Origin: Dryas octopetala
Taxonomy: Eukaryota > Streptophyta > Magnoliopsida > Rosales > Rosaceae
NCBI GenBank assembly: GCA_963921425.1
Contig: OY992839.1
Coordinates: 5,272,501 to 5,336,500 of the forward strand
DNA: 64,000 nucleotides
Direction: 5' to 3'
Shown here: one piece after another, positions 58,705 to 64,000 of the stretch
Layout of the letters: each line of letters starts with the position of its first letter
How positions within the stretch are numbered: the first letter of the stretch is position 1
Notes under the pieces: generated by a model
What the model saw: only the letters and a program-made list of their open reading frames with translations
Told to the model about the DNA's origin: nothing
Databases searched by the model: none
Position numbers and translations under genes: made by a program

Positions 58705-61352
58705 ATGGAAAGGCTTCTGTCCTCTTCATCTCCAACCCCTTTGAAAATCCATCTAAAGCCCTCTGCTTTTCTCCACCGACTCGCCCGTATTGACTCGGCC
58801 AAACTCAACTTTCCGTCTTCGCAACAACCCGGTTTCAGGCGGGTCAGCTTGATCTCCTGCAAACATCAAAACCCATCTTTGTTTTCTTCTCCTTCTTCTT
58901 CTTCTTCTTTGTCAGCGCCGTCGAACATTTTGCCGCCTCCCTCGTCGAACCGGGCCGGGTCGCCAAATGGGTCGGGGACAAATTCTCAGATTCTCAAGCA
59001 GATCGCTATTGGGGCTTCTAAGCAGCGCAAGGTATTGGTCTCTTGGTTTAATTGAAATTAGCTGATAAAAAAGATGTCATTTTGATTGTTTTCTTTTCTG
59101 GGTTTTTTGTTTTTATTGCTACAATCGTGTTTTGGAGTGTGTTTCTTGTAAGGTATTGCCATGGTGAATTTGGGAAGGTAAACAATTGGTTTGATGGGTG
59201 ATGAACTATTTGGTTGCTTGGAAATCTTGGGGAAAAAGAAAAAACCGCTAGACAATTAATTTGTTTACTAAGTCATCTCTCAATCCAATGTAGCTCTTTT
59301 TTCCCCTCCAGACTCACCATTATTTTTGTATTTTAGAATATGCAGCAGTTCTTTTTGGTCTAAGGTTTATATGCAGCAGTTTAATTATATGAGATTCTGA
59401 TTTCCCATCATTTAATTATATGAAATTGTGTACAAGTCTAGTATTTTGTAGATAAGTCCTCTTCTCTACCTTGAGAAATAAATCAGTACAAATATCCTAA
59501 ATCTATGTGCTTGTTGAAAACTTAGCATAACTTAGTCAGTATGATACTGGAGACCTAGGGATGAAATGTGTCTCTCTAACCACTATCAGCAAACCTTTTC
59601 CGTGCCAGCCCCAGAAGAAAAGAACAAAATTAAGGCAACCCACAGATGACTGGCCTGTCAATTGGATGTAGGTTGCTTCATTAGGTGCTTCAGTGAAATT
59701 AATATTTAAGTGCTCGAATTTAGTATAGGTCTGGATGTTTTTGTTTGTCTCAGATGTTTCTTTAAAGTAATATGAGCCAAGTTCAATAGTTTCTAGAGGC
59801 ACTGATTAAAAGTTTATTTTGAATGCATATGTTTAGTAATTTACTTTATCACTTTACTCTTAACAGTTAGTATTTTGGAGTACCCTATCCCTTGTAAGAC
59901 TGTGCAAGGTTGGATGCATTAGGATTTTTAGTGTTCCCAAATGATTGCTACTCGGTGCAACTCTTTTATGATTCAGATTTTCAAACATTTTCAGATTTCA
60001 TACAAGGAAATTTCATACATTTTATTTAAAATTTGGCAACATTATTGCTGTGCATAAGCATAAGCAGTATCTTGAAATTGGATGGAGCTTTACACGCCTG
60101 CAATCTCATAACAATGAATATCTAAACTGCCAGCAATTCGAGCTGTTTCTCTCTTATCAACTGCTTGTCTACTTTGTTAAAATCTCTTGGGACAGGTCTT
60201 AAATGTAATTTTCAGAAGAAAACAGTGGAATCTTAACTCTCTATCATAGAAATCATGGGTTTAACAAGGAATATAAGTCAAAGGCAATACTGTTCAGGCA
60301 AGTGCCATTATTGTCCACGAGTGCATTTGTGCAAGTACATCTTACCCCATTGCAGTATCGTATTTAGTTTACTTCTACCACTGCTACTACTATCAACATG
60401 ACAGTTATAAGTTATTATGAAATTTTCTTTAAATGTATGGCTCCTTTCGCATTTGAGCATTAATCCTTTTTATTTTGACCCAGATAACATACTTTCATAT
60501 TCCTAACATGTTCAGGCCATCACCACTGGGGCATTTGCTGTGGTTTCTGCTCTCATTTTGATCTTAATACAACCAGCTTTTGCACCAGCAGCTTTTGCAT
60601 CCTTTCAAACTGCAACAAAGACAGGCGGTCCAGCTGTTGCTGTTGGGGGAAGACTGATCCAGACTGAATTACTTAGTAGTGCATGGACCGGTTTCTTTGC
60701 TGGTTGCTTACACACATTATCAGGGCCTGACCACCTAGCTGCTTTGGCTCCACTCTCAATTGGACGCACCCGCATTGAAAGCGCTGTAGTTGGAGCCCTC
60801 TGGGGATGTGGCCACGATGCTGGCCAGGTTATCTTTGGCTTAATATTTCTACTACTAAAGGATCGGCTTCACATTGAAATTATCCGAACTTGGGGCACAA
60901 GAGTTGTGGGCATTACTCTACTAGTTATTGGTGCTATGGGCATTAAGGAAGCTTCAGAAGTTCCGAGTCCTTGTGTTGCCTTAGAGAATGGCGAGTGTGA
61001 TGTTAGCGTGTATGAAAGTCTAGAAAACCCTACAGTTGGGAAGAAGAAGATTGGTTTTGCTACTTTTGCCACAGGAATTGTCCATGGGCTGCAGCCAGAT
61101 GCATTGATGATGGTCTTGCCTGCACTTGCTTTGCCATCTCGCGTCGCTGGCGCTGCATTTCTAGTTATGTTTTTAGTTGGGACCGTAATTGCAATGGGAA
61201 GCTATACAGTCTTTATAGGCTCATGTAGTCAGGCATTAAAAGATAGAGTGCCCAGAATAACAGAGAAACTGACATGGGCGTCTTCCCTGATTGCAATTGC
61301 TCTTGGATTTGCCATTATCATCAGCCAGTTCTTTGGGTATAGCCTGTATTAG
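58705..61352 (+). CDS. Chloroplast NicO/high-affinity nickel-transport family membrane protein
   Basis: Two exons, 58705-59031 and 60516-61352, joined by a 1,484-bp GT-AG intron in frame, giving about 387 residues. The first ~100 residues are rich in Ser, Pro and Arg with few acids, as in a plastid transit peptide. Six or so hydrophobic helices follow. The helix with HTLSGPDHLAALAPLS carries the His-x-x-x-x-x-Asp-His pattern of the NiCoT/UreH-type family, and a second His lies in GIVHGLQPDALM. It resembles the Arabidopsis proteins annotated as high-affinity nickel-transport family (At2g16800/At4g35080). The transported ion is not proven for the plant members. The ATG at 58705 is the first in frame before the transit-like segment, and an ATG inside exon 2 (60540) would lose the targeting region. 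Confidence 0.9.
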
Positions 61353-62308
61353 ATTTTTTGACCCTGTTAAGATTCACGTATTGCAGGCTTCTCCAGGAGT
61401 GTTAGGTAAAGATCTTAGAAGGATTATTCGATTTGTTTAGAGCGAAGTTCATCTGCGCAGCATCTTTTTTCAGTGAGAGTACCATCTTATTTTGCTTTTA
61501 AAGCTTTTTTTTTTTTTTTTTTGGCAGTTTCAATATAGAGGGGAACCCTTCTGCATTTGTAATTCTTTTATGGTAGAAATCAGATTGGTTTAACGATTTG
61601 CATTACAACATTTGCTTTATGTGAAATGGTTAGCCTTTATCAGAAAAATTGTTGTATTTCGTGCACCAGTTCATAGCAGTTCATCAATTAAGGGAATATA
61701 AATGCTGCATACAAATAGCCTGACTACTACTGCCGCACCAAGCAATGATCCACTTATATGAAATGCTACAAAGTGAACATATTGTTTATTTGTTTTGGCT
61801 GGCCCATAGTTTAAGTGTTTGAACCTGGAATTCCCACCTCCCTTTTCTTCTTCTTCAAGCTAACTGATTTCCAACTGTGTATCATGAAATTTGCTAGAGA
61901 AATCAGATAGAAAAGTCACAAGTTGGAGTAAATGGGCTTCATTTGCTACCCATTTTTTAAAAGCGTGGTTTATCTCCTTCCTACCCATCTAGTGGGAAAA
62001 ATTCTTGTATACAATCCTTGTGTACCTTCTTTCATAAAATTTTATCACATGACTAGTTTTGTGAAAGATTGTATAAGTTTCTTTTTTATTACATTGGAAT
62101 GGATCAAATCTTTGGCATATTCCAATCTAATTCATTTCCCCACTCTCCCTCACCATTTGGCCATTTAGTTTCTGTTCGATCGCAATGAATGTAAAGCTGG
62201 AACGTCCAGTTCATTCAACTGTACATGTCATTGTTGCTTACTACCTAAGAAGGAGAAGCACATATGGAGCAAATGTTAAAGTAACATATACTTCAATTGT
62301 GAAGATAT
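61353..62308. other. 3' flank of the NicO-family gene
   Basis: Probable 3' UTR for about 300 bp with a T run at 61506-61522, then intergenic DNA. No gene was found. Confidence 0.45.
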
Positions 62309-62317
62309 TAGATTTAA

Positions 62318-62865
62318 GAGAAAATTACAGATTTGGTCCACTTATTTTATACCTAGTTCAATTTTGGTCCATAATCTTTTTTAAGTTCTGTTTTGGTCCA
62401 CTAATTGTTTCATTTGTTCAGTAAAGGTCCAGATTTGTGACTTTAAATCCTTTGGGTTGTGTTTTCTTCAATTATAATTGAACTATAAGTTATTTTTCAT
62501 CATTTCTTAGTCATAAAAACAAATTTGGAGTATTATAATCTAAAAGAATTGAGATTGGGTGAAGTTTGAAAAATTGGCAGTTTCGGGTACCCTACTTTGG
62601 GGTCAATTATCTTGAGTTTTAGAACTCCAATTTGAATGATTTTTATATGGTTGTAAAGAAGAAATACATAGCTTTAAAACAAGTATATGTTCGCTGAATT
62701 TGGGTGAGATTTGATAGGATAAAAAGCATGCCAAATTTGAGAAAACAAATATGGACCTTTACTGAACAAGTGGAACATTTAGTGGACCAAAACAGAACTT
62801 AAAAAAGATTGTGGACCAAAATTGAACTAGATATAAAATAACTGGACTAAATCTGTAATTTCCTC
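62318..62865. mobile_element. MITE, Mutator-type, 548 bp
   Basis: Inverted ends GAG(A/G)AAATTACAGATT, then ggtccacttattttatacc, mirrored on the right. The element is flanked by the 9-bp direct repeat tagatttaa (62309-62317 and 62866-62874). It is the same family as the element at 24948-25493, with the interior in opposite orientation. An open frame at 62185-62424 crosses its edge and is not a gene. Confidence 0.9.
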
Positions 62866-62874
62866 TAGATTTAA

Positions 62875-63343
62875 AGCCAAGATTTTCCAGTTCTATTTGT
62901 AAGATTTTCAATCGTGATGGGTCGGTCCTGTCTAATCCAATTTCTTTTCTGGACCCTAATCAGGTCAGCGCAAAGTGCTGGCAATATATGTCAAAATTCA
63001 AATCCCATCCTATCATTATCATCACCATCATCATCACAATTACGCAATAGTTTGCAGAATATGTGGATTCACATCATACACGCCCATGTAATAATTAGAA
63101 AGCACAAAAGGAAATATTGTAAAAATGAAAGATAATAAGATGCCCTTTTTTCTCTTTTTACTTTTTTCCTTTAATGTTAAGAAATAAGATGTCAAGTTGT
63201 CAATTTGGTATTACAAGCCTTTCATCATTTTATGTCTTAGTAAAATAAAGCCATCCATCTGCTACAGTTACATATTTGAATGTGAACAACTGAGCAGCAG
63301 AGCTGAATGTATGATGCACCCCAGTCATAGAAGTTGGTAAGCA
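62875..63343. other. Intergenic, 3' side of the PIS gene
   Basis: No supported gene. The last ~150 bp are probably the 3' UTR of the minus-strand gene ending at 63344. Confidence 0.45.
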
Positions 63344-63978
63344 TTAGGGGCTCTGTTTTTTGTTGATATCATGGAGCACACACACATCTGCTGCTGTCTT
63401 CAACTGAAACCATGAAATGAATTTCAAAACAACCAGATAGATGAGTGAATCATAATGCTGATAATGCCTAATATGTTAATTGATATTAAGGGAACCTCAA
63501 TTACTTGCCAATATCCATAAAAGAACTATTCATTACCTGTATAAGATTAACCGCTTGCTTGACTCCCCATCCAAATAAACTCAAACCAACTAGAACAGAA
63601 AGTGGTGTAATATGATTTGCAAGATCCATTAAAACCTGAAAGAAGGAAAAAATTCAGAAACCAAAGTAATCTGGGTATACCCTCTTTACATCCGAGAAAA
63701 CTACAGTACTTACATCAATCAAATTATCAGTTTCGTTCTTTGCAAGAAGAAATAGAATTATATAGAGCACCTGCAGAGTAAACAATCAAGTCAAGATAAG
63801 AGCAGGAACTACAACTATTAAAAAAATTTCTATATGTAAATAGACAAACCATGTTACAATTACCTCACATGCCACACAACAGTAAGCCATAAATATCCGA
63901 TTCCCATAGTATGCTTTAAAAAGCCAATTAGTACTGTCTTTCACATCTTTGTGACTAGCCTTGCCTAACAGGAAAGTA
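63344..63978 (-). CDS. PIS: Phosphatidylinositol synthase (CDP-DAG:inositol transferase), C-terminal part
   Basis: Four exons on the minus strand, 63978-63864, 63770-63714, 63635-63537 and 63403-63344, encode the last ~109 residues. The gene continues beyond the window end. The segments SHKDVKDSTNWLFKAYYGN, VLYIILFLLAKNE, FGWGVKQAVNLIQ and LKTAADVCVLHDIN are those of plant phosphatidylinositol synthase. This ER membrane enzyme joins CDP-diacylglycerol and myo-inositol. The CDP-alcohol phosphotransferase catalytic motif lies in the missing N-terminal half, so activity cannot be judged. The reading frame is open through all four exons, and the stop is at 63344-63346. Confidence 0.93.
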
Positions 63979-64000
63979 CTGCAAATAAATGAATTGAAAG

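Overview
This window is plant nuclear DNA. It is AT-rich, its genes carry many short spliceosomal introns, and every recognisable product belongs to a seed-plant family: an anther bHLH factor, a PIP2 aquaporin, SKP1, peroxisomal hydroxypyruvate reductase, a phytocyanin and phosphatidylinositol synthase. The gene content suits a eudicot. A woody rosid such as a member of the Rosaceae is my impression only, because nothing here identifies the species. All gene models come from reading the sequence: splice sites were chosen so that GT-AG (once GC-AG) junctions keep frame and match the known family.

Layout. 555-3410 (-): AMS-type bHLH regulator of anther development. 7529-10563 (+): PEARLI 4-type protein with three tandemly duplicated exons. 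11031-14326: a ~2-kb satellite framed by two ~650-bp direct repeats. 15209-15914: fold-back Mutator-type MITE. 16282-20884: non-autonomous LTR retrotransposon (LARD type) on the minus strand with 1,128-bp LTRs. 22049-23591 (-): PIP2;7-like aquaporin. 24141-24528 and 24948-25493: two more MITEs. 27077-33083: a complete, young Mutator-like element (MULE) with 455-bp terminal inverted repeats, an intact transposase gene and a second, convergent gene for a small GRF zinc-finger membrane protein. 36420-42131 (-): HGSNAT-like acyltransferase. 44210-44770 (-): mavicyanin-type phytocyanin, with a decayed paralogue at 46120-46568. 48677-50122 (-): SKP1. 51302-54330 (-): hydroxypyruvate reductase HPR1 ending in SKL. 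55482-55947: perfect-looking 233-bp tandem duplication. 56935-57101: short MITE. 58705-61352 (+): plastid NicO-family membrane protein. 62318-62865: MITE, a sister copy of the one at 24948. 63344-63978 (-): 3' end of phosphatidylinositol synthase, cut by the window edge.

The host genes are unrelated single-copy-style genes and do not form a pathway or cluster. The accessory layer is mostly Mutator-type DNA transposons: four elements have clean 9-bp target-site duplications, and a fifth, the 24948 copy, belongs to the same family as one of them but has a less certain duplication. The best candidate for something undescribed is the MULE at 27077-33083. Its two genes read inward from the two terminal repeats, as in maize MuDR, but the mudrB position is taken by a 100-residue GRF zinc-finger protein with a C-terminal transmembrane helix.
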